Below, piece by piece: positions 7,273 to 14,401 of a DNA stretch of 18,276 bases. Under the pieces are notes generated by a model that saw only the letters and a list, made by a program, of their open reading frames with translations, searched no databases and was not told where the DNA came from. Position 1 is the stretch's first letter; each line of letters opens with the position of its first letter. The stretch comes from Actinomycetota bacterium (GTDB lineage: Bacteria; Actinomycetota; Actinomycetes; Actinomycetales; Microbacteriaceae): positions 1 to 18,276 of the forward strand of contig WLDW01000004.1 in the NCBI GenBank assembly GCA_009704605.1, given 5' to 3'. The translations under genes and the position numbers were made by a program.

Positions 7273-7302
7273 TAGTTATCAACTGACTTTACGTCAGGAC
7301 AA
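7273..7302 (-). promoter_or_regulatory. Probable ssrA promoter
   Basis: On the minus strand, TTGTCC (7302-7297) and TAACTA (7278-7273) are separated by 18 bases. The -10 ends five bases before the mature 5' end of the tmRNA at 7267, the right distance for a start there. Its spacer contains the inverted repeat CTGAC-TTTAC-GTCAG (plus-strand 7283-7297), which could be an operator or accidental. Confidence 0.5.
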
Positions 7303-7335
7303 CAGTCTAACCGCTGGTTCAGACAAAAGATACGG

Positions 7336-7809
7336 CTACCAATCCTTGCCCTTGGTGGACATGGCTCTGGCTGCTTCACGCTTATCTTGTTGTTCTTTTA
7401 GCGCCTGTCGCTTGTCGTAGTCCTTCTTACCCTTTGCAAGTGCAATCTCAACTTTTGCCCGACCGTCCTTGAAATACAGCGAGATCGGAACCAAAGTAAA
7501 GCCAGATTCCTTGATCTTGCCAACTAGCTTGTCGATCTCCACGCGGTTCATCAAAAGTTTGCGGCGTCTTCTAGTTGAGTGGTTGTTCCAAGTTCCCTGA
7601 GTGTATTCGGGGATGTGAACATTTTCTAGCCAAGCCTCGCCGGATTCGATGGTGGCATATCCATCCACCAGGGATGCGCGACCAGCCCGCAACGACTTCA
7701 CTTCAGTTCCAGTTAGGACAATGCCAGCTTCAAAGACATCTTCGAGGTGATAGTCGTGACGGGCTTTACGATTGGTGGCCACCACTTGCTGGCCACGCTC
7801 TCTCGGCAC
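7336..7809 (-). CDS. smpB: SsrA-binding protein SmpB
   Basis: The 157-residue protein is the tmRNA partner that positions it in stalled ribosomes. It has the family landmarks NRKARHDY near residue 13, [19 protein letters not shown] (about 29-47), the [10 protein letters not shown] segment, and [12 protein letters not shown] basic C-terminal tail begins KGKKDYDKR, which folds into the mRNA channel. The length is typical. GTG at 7809 is supported by AGGAG located 7-11 bases upstream, and that site overlaps the stop codon of ftsX (TAGGAG). The gene therefore belongs to the ftsE-ftsX-smpB unit and leads into ssrA. Confidence 0.97.
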   Translation of the reverse strand: MPRERGQQVVATNRKARHDYHLEDVFEAGIVLTGTEVKSLRAGRASLVDGYATIESGEAWLENVHIPEYTQGTWNNHSTRRRRKLLMNRVEIDKLVGKIKESGFTLVPISLYFKDGRAKVEIALAKGKKDYDKRQALKEQQDKREAARAMSTKGKDW

Positions 7810-7818
7810 GATCGACTC

Positions 7819-8733
7819 CTAGATTTTGAGGTAGCGACGGATCGCAAGACCCGACGCTGCTGCCGCAAGCACAATACCTACGGCAATTAATAGCGGAACT
7901 ACAAGCATGCCATCGCTTAGCCCAACAAAGCTAGTGAATGGAAGACTTTCCGCCAGGAACCCTTGAACGAAAAACTCAATCAATGCCAAGACCGTGACGC
8001 CTGCTAGCACGCTACCGATCAGCGCCGCGACCACACCCTCAAGAATGAACGGCAGCTGTATTGAGAAGTTGCTAGCACCAACCAGCCTCATGATTCCAAG
8101 CTCTCTTCGTCTGGAGAAAGCAGAAAGTCTGATTGTGGTTGAAATCAAAAGAGCACTAGAAACCAGCATGAGGGCAGCGATAGAAACTGCAGCCAGAGAA
8201 GCAATGTTAAGAATCAAGAAAATCTGGTCCAAATAGCTTCTTTGGTCCTTTACTTCCTCAACACCAGCGAGGCCAGCAAAACTTTCGGTAAGAATTGGTG
8301 ACTGATTCGGATCGTATAGGTTTACCCAAAATGTCTCATTTAGCTGCTCGGGTTTCACGTATTGCGCAACAGCATTACCAGCGAATTGTTCTTGGAAGTT
8401 TGCGAATGCTTGGTCGTGATCTTCGAAGTAATACTTTTCAATGAAGGGCACAAGCGTTGGTGAATCTAGACGCTCTTGAACCTGCAACTTAACGTCTTCT
8501 GCAGCTTCACCTCTGGGGCAGGTAGCTTCGGGTGATACGTCTGTGCAGAGATAAATCGCGACCTGTGCCCGGTCGTACCAGTAGTTTTTCATTTGACCGA
8601 TTTGCATTTGCAGTAGTGACGCAGTTCCAACAAAAGTAAGGGAGATGAAAGTTACCAGAATAATGCTCACAACCATCGCAAGGTTTCGTCTAAGGCCCTC
8701 AGTAACTTCGGATAGCATGAATCCAAATCGCAT
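7819..8733 (-). CDS. ftsX: Cell division protein FtsX
   Basis: The 304-residue membrane protein is the permease-like partner of FtsE. It has one N-terminal membrane segment (about residues 18-42), an extracytoplasmic domain of about 120 residues (roughly 45-165), and three C-terminal membrane segments forming the FtsX domain with the conserved RRRELGIMRLVGAS loop. FtsEX couples ATP hydrolysis in the cytoplasm to activation of peptidoglycan hydrolases outside. Two cysteines in the extracytoplasmic domain (in YLCTDVSPEATCP) may form a disulfide. The ATG at 8733 has GAGGGAC upstream and lies two bases after the ftsE stop. Confidence 0.96.
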   Translation of the reverse strand: MRFGFMLSEVTEGLRRNLAMVVSIILVTFISLTFVGTASLLQMQIGQMKNYWYDRAQVAIYLCTDVSPEATCPRGEAAEDVKLQVQERLDSPTLVPFIEKYYFEDHDQAFANFQEQFAGNAVAQYVKPEQLNETFWVNLYDPNQSPILTESFAGLAGVEEVKDQRSYLDQIFLILNIASLAAVSIAALMLVSSALLISTTIRLSAFSRRRELGIMRLVGASNFSIQLPFILEGVVAALIGSVLAGVTVLALIEFFVQGFLAESLPFTSFVGLSDGMLVVPLLIAVGIVLAAAASGLAIRRYLKI

Positions 8734-8735
8734 GG

Positions 8736-9425
8736 CTAGTCCCTCACTCCGTAGCCACCAGCAACTTGATCGCGAACAATTTGCCCGTGACTTAGCTCGA
8801 CAACGCGCTTTTTCATTTGGTCAACAATGCCGCGTTCGTGAGTGGCCATGACAACAGTTGTTCCGCCGAGGTTAATGGTGTTCAACAGCGACATAATTCC
8901 TTCGCTGGTGGTTGGGTCTAAGTTTCCAGTTGGTTCATCTGCCAACAAGATAGCTGGCTTATTGACAATGGCTCTGGCTAAAGCAACCCTCTGTTGCTCT
9001 CCTCCTGAAAGTTCACTTGGTAGTCGATCGCCTTTTTCTCCTAGACCCACCAGACGAAGCACGTCTGGGACAGCTTCTTGAATGAAGCCTTCAGACTTGC
9101 CAATAACTTGCAAACTGAATGCGACATTTTGGCTAACCGTCTTGTTAGGTAGCAATCTAAAGTCTTGGAAAACTACACCCAGACGTCTTCTGAAAAACGG
9201 CACCTTCCTAGCGGGAAGGCCGACTAGGTTTTCCCCCAAGACATGGACAGAGCCTGAGCTAGGGACATCTTCGCGCAGCATAAGTCGCATGAGGGATGAT
9301 TTTCCCGAACCGGATGCGCCTACGAGAAATACAAAGTCTCCCTTTTCAATCTCTAGGCTCACTTGGTCTAGCGCTGGCCTGGGAGTCCCCTTGTATTTCT
9401 TGGTGACGTTTTGAATGCTGATCAT
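8736..9425 (-). CDS. ftsE: Cell division ATP-binding protein FtsE
   Basis: The 229-residue ABC ATPase has Walker A GASGSGKSS (36-44), a Q-loop around VFQDFRLLPN, signature LSGGEQQRVALARA, Walker B ILLADEPTGNLDP and the H-loop ATHERG. This is the full catalytic set, and the DEPTGNLD motif is typical of FtsE. It drives FtsX. The start at 9425 gives MISIQNVTKKY, the usual FtsE beginning; no good Shine-Dalgarno precedes it. The 12-base gap from the prfB stop suggests co-transcription with prfB. Confidence 0.97.
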   Translation of the reverse strand: MISIQNVTKKYKGTPRPALDQVSLEIEKGDFVFLVGASGSGKSSLMRLMLREDVPSSGSVHVLGENLVGLPARKVPFFRRRLGVVFQDFRLLPNKTVSQNVAFSLQVIGKSEGFIQEAVPDVLRLVGLGEKGDRLPSELSGGEQQRVALARAIVNKPAILLADEPTGNLDPTTSEGIMSLLNTINLGGTTVVMATHERGIVDQMKKRVVELSHGQIVRDQVAGGYGVRD

Positions 9426-9437
9426 GTTGATTCAAGC

Positions 9438-10544
9438 CTAGGCCTGAGTCTGCATTCTCCATCGGATTCCCGCGGCTATAAATCCATCGAGTCCGCCATC
9501 AAATACGGACTGCGGGTTGTTTTCTTCGTATTCGGTTCGAAGATCTTTGACCATTTGATAGGGGGCCAGAACATAGCTCCTCATCTGTTCACCCCAAGAT
9601 GCCTTGACGTCACCCGCGAGTTGTTTCTTCGTGGCCTCTTCTTCGCGACGACGAACCTCTAGAAGTCTTGATTGCAGAACTCTCATCGCGGCTTGTTTGT
9701 TTTGAATCTGGCTTTTTTCGTTCTGGCAACTTACAACTGTTCCGGTAGGGATGTGAGTGATACGAACAGCTGAATCTGTTGTGTTAACTGATTGACCGCC
9801 TGGTCCGCTTGAGCGAAAAACATCCACTCTGATATCGGCATCTGGAATCTCAATGGCCTCGGTTTGCTCAACTAGTGGAACGATTTCTACCGCGGCAAAT
9901 GATGTTTGTCTTTTACCGGCTGCGTTGAATGGGCTCATCCGAACAAGCCGGTGTGTTCCAGCTTCAACGGATAGTGTTCCAAAAGCGTAGGGGGCATCAA
10001 TTTCAAATGTGGCGGATTTAATGCCTGCGCCTTCGGCATGCGATACGTCTAGAACGTGCACTGGATAGTTCTTCTGCTCGCAGTACCTGACATACATTCG
10101 CATAAGCATTTCTGCAAAATCCGTTGCGTCATCGCCTCCGGCGCCACTTCTAATTGTGATCACGGCAGCACGAGAGTCATATTCGCCGCTCAACAGGGTT
10201 TGTATCTCAAGCTGGCCGACAAGCTTTTGCAAATCCGAAAGCTCTTTTTTGGCCTCTGTCTTGGTTTCGGTATCAGAGGCGTCATTAGCCATTTCAATCA
10301 AAACCTCAAGATCGTTGATCCTGGATTCGACTGATATAAGAAGGTCTAGCTTGTCTTGCGAGCGCGATAGGGCAGAAGTCACCTTCGAGGCATTTTCCGG
10401 GTCATCCCAGAGATCCTGAGCAGAGGCTTTCTGCCTAAGTGCATCAACCTCTAGTTGCAGTGAGGTTGGGTTAATGACTTCTTTTATGGTGCCAAAAAGT
10501 GACCTAAGTGATTTGATTTCAGCGGCTAAGTCAAGTTCGGACAT
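9438..10544 (-). CDS. prfB: Peptide chain release factor 2
   Basis: The 368-residue class I release factor has the stop-codon-reading tripeptide SPF at residues 204-206, which marks RF2 (UAA/UGA) rather than RF1. The peptidyl-tRNA hydrolysis motif GGQ is at 249-251 inside SSGPGGQSVN. The frame is continuous from ATG at 10544, so the programmed +1 frameshift near codon 26 found in many bacterial prfB genes is absent. This is usual for actinobacteria as far as I know. It is the first gene of the prfB-ftsE-ftsX-smpB unit and lies divergent from an MFS transporter gene 36 bases away. Confidence 0.97.
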   Translation of the reverse strand: MSELDLAAEIKSLRSLFGTIKEVINPTSLQLEVDALRQKASAQDLWDDPENASKVTSALSRSQDKLDLLISVESRINDLEVLIEMANDASDTETKTEAKKELSDLQKLVGQLEIQTLLSGEYDSRAAVITIRSGAGGDDATDFAEMLMRMYVRYCEQKNYPVHVLDVSHAEGAGIKSATFEIDAPYAFGTLSVEAGTHRLVRMSPFNAAGKRQTSFAAVEIVPLVEQTEAIEIPDADIRVDVFRSSGPGGQSVNTTDSAVRITHIPTGTVVSCQNEKSQIQNKQAAMRVLQSRLLEVRRREEEATKKQLAGDVKASWGEQMRSYVLAPYQMVKDLRTEYEENNPQSVFDGGLDGFIAAGIRWRMQTQA

Positions 10545-10568
10545 GATTCCACAATTCTAGGCGAGGGG

Positions 10569-10574
10569 CATAAT
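10569..10574 (+). promoter_or_regulatory. Candidate -10 element for a leaderless MFS transcript
   Basis: CATAAT ends six bases before the GTG start at 10581, so transcription would begin at or next to the start codon. No Shine-Dalgarno is present at the proper distance; the nearest purine run, GAGGGG, is 12 or more bases upstream. A weak TTCCAC at 10547 is a poor -35. Read from the sequence; leaderless translation is inferred. Confidence 0.35.
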
Positions 10575-10580
10575 TGTTAG

Positions 10581-11786
10581 GTGCCCGCATCCTCATACAA
10601 GCTAACCAGCCTAGGTTTGCCGGTATTTACTCCCTCACTGCTTTTCGGTATCGCAGAAGGTGGGCTACTTCCAATCATTCCTGCAAGCGCCCAAGCTTTA
10701 GGGGCGTCGTTACCTACTGCCGGAATAATTCTTGGGCTTGTAATGATTGGAACCCTCTTCGCAGACATCCCAGCTGCACGCTTGATTAATGTCTTGGGCG
10801 AGCGAAAAGCAATGATGAGCGCGGCAGCGGTCGCGAGCCTGGGCATACTTTTGGCGTCGCTAGCAACTGCATTGTGGGTTCTGGGTTTAGGGGTATTCAT
10901 ACTCGGTGCAAGCGTTGCTGTATTTGGTCTTGCAAGGCATAGCTACCTAACTGAAGTTGTCCCCTACTCGCATCGCGCCAGAGCGCTATCAATACTTGGT
11001 GGCGTCTTTAGAGCAGGACACTTCATTGGACCTCTTATTGGCGCGGCACTAATTATCTTGATTGATCTGCAAGCTGTTTACTGGAACGCTGTTGTGTTTT
11101 GTGCGCTGGCGGCATTAATTCTGATTTTCATAAAACCTGATCGAATGCCAGATACTCCAGCAACCGTTCCGGGTGGAACCTGGAAGGTAGCAAAACGCGA
11201 ATCCAAAAAACTAGCAACTCTTGGGGTTACCTCGGCAATCATCGGTGGATTACGAACTGCAAGATTAGTTGGCTTACCGCTTTGGGCTCTAAGTATTGGA
11301 CTGCCGCCTGCGACCATCGCGCTTTATATGGGAATCGCAGGCGCTTTAGACCTTGCACTTTCCTATAGCTCTGGTCAGATAATGGATCGCTTCGGTAGAA
11401 GATGGTCGGCTCTTCCAACTTTGCTCGGTCTATCCCTGACTTTCTCTCTTCTTACTCTTGCTACCAACGAAACCACTTTTCTTGCAGTTGCATTACTGAT
11501 GTCACTAGCTAATGGTGTTGGTAGTGGAATTATCTTGGTGATTGGTGCCGATCTAGCACCCAAGGGTGAGCGTAATGAATTTCTAGCCTCATACCGTTTA
11601 TTGGTGGACTCTGGTGTTGCAGCAGCGCCACTGGTTATCTCAGGAGTGACCGCACTGCTGGGAATATCGATTGCTATGTTTACTGTTTCTGGGTTGGGGA
11701 TTGTGGGTGCATTTATGGCTTACCGTTATGTGCCGCGACGGGCTAACCCTTCAGAGCAGATCATGCCGACGTCTGAAAACATGTAG
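10581..11786 (+). CDS. Major facilitator superfamily transporter
   Basis: The 401-residue polytopic protein has about twelve hydrophobic segments arranged in two halves. Between helices 2 and 3 it shows the motif-A remnant ADIPAARLINVLGERKAMM, repeated in the second half as SSGQIMDRFGRRWSAL. Helix 4-5 carries YSHRARALSILGGVFRAGHFIGPLIG, a pattern seen in drug/sugar exporter branches of the MFS. The substrate cannot be deduced. It starts with GTG and may be leaderless. Its last 61 bases overlap the end of the convergent Tad operon gene. It has no obvious functional tie to either neighbour. Confidence 0.88.
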   Translation: MPASSYKLTSLGLPVFTPSLLFGIAEGGLLPIIPASAQALGASLPTAGIILGLVMIGTLFADIPAARLINVLGERKAMMSAAAVASLGILLASLATALWVLGLGVFILGASVAVFGLARHSYLTEVVPYSHRARALSILGGVFRAGHFIGPLIGAALIILIDLQAVYWNAVVFCALAALILIFIKPDRMPDTPATVPGGTWKVAKRESKKLATLGVTSAIIGGLRTARLVGLPLWALSIGLPPATIALYMGIAGALDLALSYSSGQIMDRFGRRWSALPTLLGLSLTFSLLTLATNETTFLAVALLMSLANGVGSGIILVIGADLAPKGERNEFLASYRLLVDSGVAAAPLVISGVTALLGISIAMFTVSGLGIVGAFMAYRYVPRRANPSEQIMPTSENM

Positions 11787-12133
11787 CTATCAAAAAGTGG
11801 TCGCCAAAGCGAACACAGCCTTACGCGAACCGTAAAGCCATCTTTGGAGCTCGCCTCAATAAGTGAAACTTGCTGTAGCCCCTTGAGTTGATGCATCTCT
11901 AAAAAGTCCCCCGCGTAACGAGGAAGGCTCTGGTTTGATATGACATCAGATTTGGCTAGCGCATATAGAGCTGTCGATTCGGCAACAGAGGTTAGTCTCC
12001 GCTCAGAAAGATAGAGACTCCCCGAGGCCAAAATAACCAGAGTAGTCATAAGACTCAATAGTGAAAGTCCTATGCCAAGCGGCGCCATTGATCCCTGCTC
12101 GCTAGATCTAGATGCCCTGCACAGCCTCCGCAC
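11726..12133 (-). CDS. TadE/TadG-like pilus-associated protein (last gene of Tad operon)
   Basis: The 135-residue protein has a short N-terminus, then SSEQGSMAPLG followed by a hydrophobic segment (about residues 19-40), then a small extracytoplasmic domain with two cysteines. This is the layout of the actinobacterial 'helicase/secretion neighbourhood' TadE-like proteins, which act as minor pseudopilins or pilus-associated proteins. The E-Q-G-S motif corresponds to the R-G-S prepilin site of its neighbours but lacks an acidic residue at +5. GTG at 12133 overlaps the previous gene by 26 bases; a later start is possible but would leave little before the motif. The 3' end overlaps the MFS gene by 61 bases. 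Confidence 0.72.
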   Translation of the reverse strand: MRRLCRASRSSEQGSMAPLGIGLSLLSLMTTLVILASGSLYLSERRLTSVAESTALYALAKSDVISNQSLPRYAGDFLEMHQLKGLQQVSLIEASSKDGFTVRVRLCSLWRPLFDSYMFSDVGMICSEGLARRGT

Positions 12134-12470
12134 TCAAACCTCCTAGCTTGATTTGAAGAAGAGCAATTGATCCAGGTTCAACACAGTTTGGATCGGGATT
12201 ACATCTCAGACTCCATTCAATATCAGATGGCTTCAATCCAAAATCAGCCACGAGTTCACTAATGACTCTGGTGGTGTTCCCCCTGTCAGGGATAAGGACG
12301 TGAGCTCTTATTCCATGTCGAGCGATTGCCTCTAGAGCAAACTGCTGGTGCTGAACAGAAAGCGCGAAAGTCGAGAACATCAAAACCGATATTTGAAGCA
12401 ACACTCCAAAACCAATGAAATCAACGACCGCCGAGCCTCGATCGCTCATTATTTCAGTAGATAAGTTCAC
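12108..12470 (-). CDS. TadE-like minor pseudopilin
   Basis: The 120-residue protein contains DRGSAVVDF directly before a hydrophobic segment of about 20 residues, then an extracytoplasmic tail with the pair CNPDPNC. The RGSAxxD/E-F motif and one N-terminal helix are typical of TadE/TadF minor pseudopilins of Flp pili. GTG at 12470 has GGTGG six bases upstream and overlaps the preceding gene by 17 bases. An alternative ATG at 12449 would give 113 residues beginning MSDRGSA, without a clear ribosome binding site. Which start is used is unsettled. Confidence 0.72.
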   Translation of the reverse strand: MNLSTEIMSDRGSAVVDFIGFGVLLQISVLMFSTFALSVQHQQFALEAIARHGIRAHVLIPDRGNTTRVISELVADFGLKPSDIEWSLRCNPDPNCVEPGSIALLQIKLGGLSAEAVQGI

Positions 12471-12831
12471 GCGTAGCCACCGAACTCACTGTCAAAATTT
12501 TGGTTCCTGGCGCCAAGTTGAATTCAGCACTAGACACAAACCGAATTGACTCAATTGAGCCAATACGCACTGATGAAGCCGCAACTTCTAGATCAACAGC
12601 GCGCCCGAGCGAGGATTGCACCAGTTGCTTTGTCTTTTGAATTCCAGCTGCGGTGTCTTGATCGGCTAAGGCTGCAAATCTTGCACCTTCTATAGTGGCG
12701 TCAAGAATCACAGTTCTGGCGTAGGAAGCGAAGCTTACGGACACCGTACCGACGAATAACGCGAGCATCGGAAAAGCAACCAGCACAAAATCCGCTATGG
12801 CCGAACCGCGTTCTCTAGAAACTAACCACAC
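12454..12831 (-). CDS. TadE-family pseudopilin
   Basis: The 125-residue protein begins MWLVSRERGSAIADF, followed by a hydrophobic segment (about residues 14-33) and the conserved TadE stretch SYARTVILDATIEGARFAAL. The remainder is a small extracytoplasmic domain. TadE proteins are processed like prepilins and are needed for pilus assembly or anchoring. Position +5 after the presumed Gly cleavage site is Asp instead of Glu. GTG at 12831 overlaps the stop of the pilin gene by 17 bases; no other start keeps the RGSA motif. Confidence 0.82.
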   Translation of the reverse strand: MWLVSRERGSAIADFVLVAFPMLALFVGTVSVSFASYARTVILDATIEGARFAALADQDTAAGIQKTKQLVQSSLGRAVDLEVAASSVRIGSIESIRFVSSAEFNLAPGTKILTVSSVATRELIY

Positions 12832-12973
12832 GATTCATCGCTTGCTGAAATACACCCTGCAGTGCTGGACCCGCAAAGGACCACATCACTACCACCAACC
12901 CGGCTGTCATCAGGCTGATTAGTACCCAACCAGGGACATCTCCCGACTCATCTCGAAACATGCTCTTCTTCAT
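12815..12973 (-). CDS. Flp-type pilin subunit (small actinobacterial prepilin)
   Basis: The 52-residue protein reads MKKSMFRDESG, then a hydrophobic helix (DVPGWVLISLMTAGLVVVMW) and a short amphipathic end. Size, single helix and position between tadC and the tadE-like genes mark it as the major Flp pilin. ATG at 12973 is chosen because AAGGAGAG lies immediately before it, the strongest ribosome binding site in the operon; a start ten codons upstream would overlap tadC and ignore this site. The likely cleavage after SG gives a mature N-terminus DVPGW with no Glu at +5. I know this DVPGWVL type from actinobacterial pilus clusters, but this assignment is by context and pattern. Confidence 0.78.
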   Translation of the reverse strand: MKKSMFRDESGDVPGWVLISLMTAGLVVVMWSFAGPALQGVFQQAMNRVVSF

Positions 12974-12978
12974 TTTCT

Positions 12979-12984
12979 CTCCTT
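12979..12984 (-). promoter_or_regulatory. Strong ribosome binding site of the pilin gene
   Basis: AAGGAG, within AAAAAGAAGGAGAGAAA, lies five bases before the ATG at 12973. It fixes the start of the pilin gene. The neighbouring genes of the operon start on overlapping codons with little or no Shine-Dalgarno. Confidence 0.8.
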
Positions 12985-12989
12985 CTTTT

Positions 12990-13643
12990 TTAGATAAAGC
13001 CAAAGTTCAGTAACTTCAGGCTTGGGTAAAGGGCAAACAGCACAATCACTGGCAAAATCAAGAAAACTAGCGGAACCAGCATTCTGGTCTCGTTCCTACC
13101 TGCTTGCCTCAAGAGCTGATTCCTGATCTCGGAACGGGCACTTCTTGCTTGGTCTTCCAACATCTTGGCTAGCGGTGTTCCCCGTGTTAGTGACATCGCG
13201 ATTTTGTTTGCCAATTCGGCAAACTGTGGATGAGCTAGGGTTTTCGGAATCTTTCTGATCTCGTCAGCCAGGGCTGCACCGTAATTGACGGCAGTAAGGC
13301 ATTTCGCAAGCTCTCGAGCCAACTCACCACTTGCTCGGGGTACCACAATCTGAAGGCTCTGGTAGATGCCCGAGCCCGAGCGAAGGCTCACTATTAGTAG
13401 TTCTAAAATCTCAGGCAATTCAAAAAGAGCCTGGGAAATCTTCTGCGAGCTTTTAGCTTTTAGTTTTCTCCCGATGATCTCGGCCAATTGCCGGATGCTC
13501 GAAGGGCTTACTGTGGCAAAGTTTGGTCTTGTTGTGAAACCTATTCGACTAGCAAGACTCAGTCGGCGAGACGCAAGTAAGTTGTAAACCACACCCGATA
13601 CCCCGAGCCCGAAAGTTATTGAGATTAAAAGTGCGGAGTTCAA
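12990..13643 (-). CDS. tadC: Tad pilus inner-membrane platform protein, TadC-like (T2SSF domain)
   Basis: The 217-residue protein has a first membrane segment at residues 4-22, a cytoplasmic T2SSF domain (about 70-185) with LPEILELLIVSLRSGSGIYQSLQ and SLTRGTPLAKMLEDQA, and a C-terminal membrane helix LVPLVFLILPVIVLFALYPSL. The GxG-rich 'LRSG..' and 'P..F..L..' pattern is that of TadB/TadC/GspF platform proteins that couple the ATPase to pilin extrusion. It is shorter than proteobacterial TadC (about 300), as is common in actinobacteria. The TTG start overlaps the tadB stop (TTGA). Confidence 0.85.
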   Translation of the reverse strand: MNSALLISITFGLGVSGVVYNLLASRRLSLASRIGFTTRPNFATVSPSSIRQLAEIIGRKLKAKSSQKISQALFELPEILELLIVSLRSGSGIYQSLQIVVPRASGELARELAKCLTAVNYGAALADEIRKIPKTLAHPQFAELANKIAMSLTRGTPLAKMLEDQARSARSEIRNQLLRQAGRNETRMLVPLVFLILPVIVLFALYPSLKLLNFGFI

Positions 13644-14401
13644 TTCACAAACACCCGCTTAGGTTTTTCCAAGTTTCCCAACAACCCAATCAGGCGATAG
13701 GCAACAAGAGAAACCGTTAGACCCAGGAGTAAAATTGTGAGGCCTTCATTGGTGTTATAGATCACAACGTTTTCAGGTCTGCTTGCCAAAAATAGGACGA
13801 TTACCCATGGGGCAACTAGAGCAAGTTTCGCCGTTCCTGTAACCCACCCCTGCTTGGATTCAAGCTCTCCCCAAGTTGCAATATCTGACCTGCTTATTTT
13901 TACTTGTGCACTTAATGACTCGAGGTAGCCTGCGCCACCAGACATATGGACTATTCGGAGAAGTTCAATCAATCGATCAGCATGGATTTGTCCGAGCTCA
14001 GTCTTTAGCTCAGTCAGTGAGTCATCAAAGCTTTGACCACTATCAATTCGCTCAACAAAATTCGCAAAGTGTTTTCTTATTTGCCAGGGTCCAGACTCGC
14101 CAACCTCACTGATCGAATCAATGAGACCAATACCGCTTTTCGCGGCAGACTGAAGAGACTCAATCACCTCTGGCCACAATTTCCCGATTGCATCCCCTCT
14201 AGCCTTTGCACGAAGGCTTATTAGTTCGAAACTGAGGCCAATTACTGCAATTGCTATAGAGAAGCTAAGTCCCAGGACCTGGAAAGTTAACTGAGCCCAG
14301 CCACCAACAACAGCTGCAACCGATACTGTTCCAATAAAAATGTGCCAGGGGCGGTAATGACCAAGCCCCGCTGCCTGAAGCTGCAGCACTAGAGTTTTCA
14401 C
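13640..14401 (-). CDS. tadB: Tad pilus inner-membrane platform protein, TadB-like (T2SSF domain)
   Basis: The 253-residue protein has two N-terminal hydrophobic segments (about residues 20-65) and a T2SSF domain containing WPEVIESLQSAAKSGIGLIDSI and LRIVHMSGGAGYLESLSAQ. Two C-terminal hydrophobic segments follow (LALVAPWVIVLFLAS and LTILLLGLTVSLVAYRLIGLL). It would pair with the TadC-like protein as the membrane platform of the Flp pilus machine. GTG at 14401 overlaps the tadA stop (GTGA), so the two are translationally coupled. Confidence 0.85.
   Translation of the reverse strand: MKTLVLQLQAAGLGHYRPWHIFIGTVSVAAVVGGWAQLTFQVLGLSFSIAIAVIGLSFELISLRAKARGDAIGKLWPEVIESLQSAAKSGIGLIDSISEVGESGPWQIRKHFANFVERIDSGQSFDDSLTELKTELGQIHADRLIELLRIVHMSGGAGYLESLSAQVKISRSDIATWGELESKQGWVTGTAKLALVAPWVIVLFLASRPENVVIYNTNEGLTILLLGLTVSLVAYRLIGLLGNLEKPKRVFVN

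Noticed and set aside
9438..10544. Programmed frameshift in prfB
   Set aside because: The frame is open from ATG to stop with no in-frame TGA near codon 26, so no frameshift is needed.
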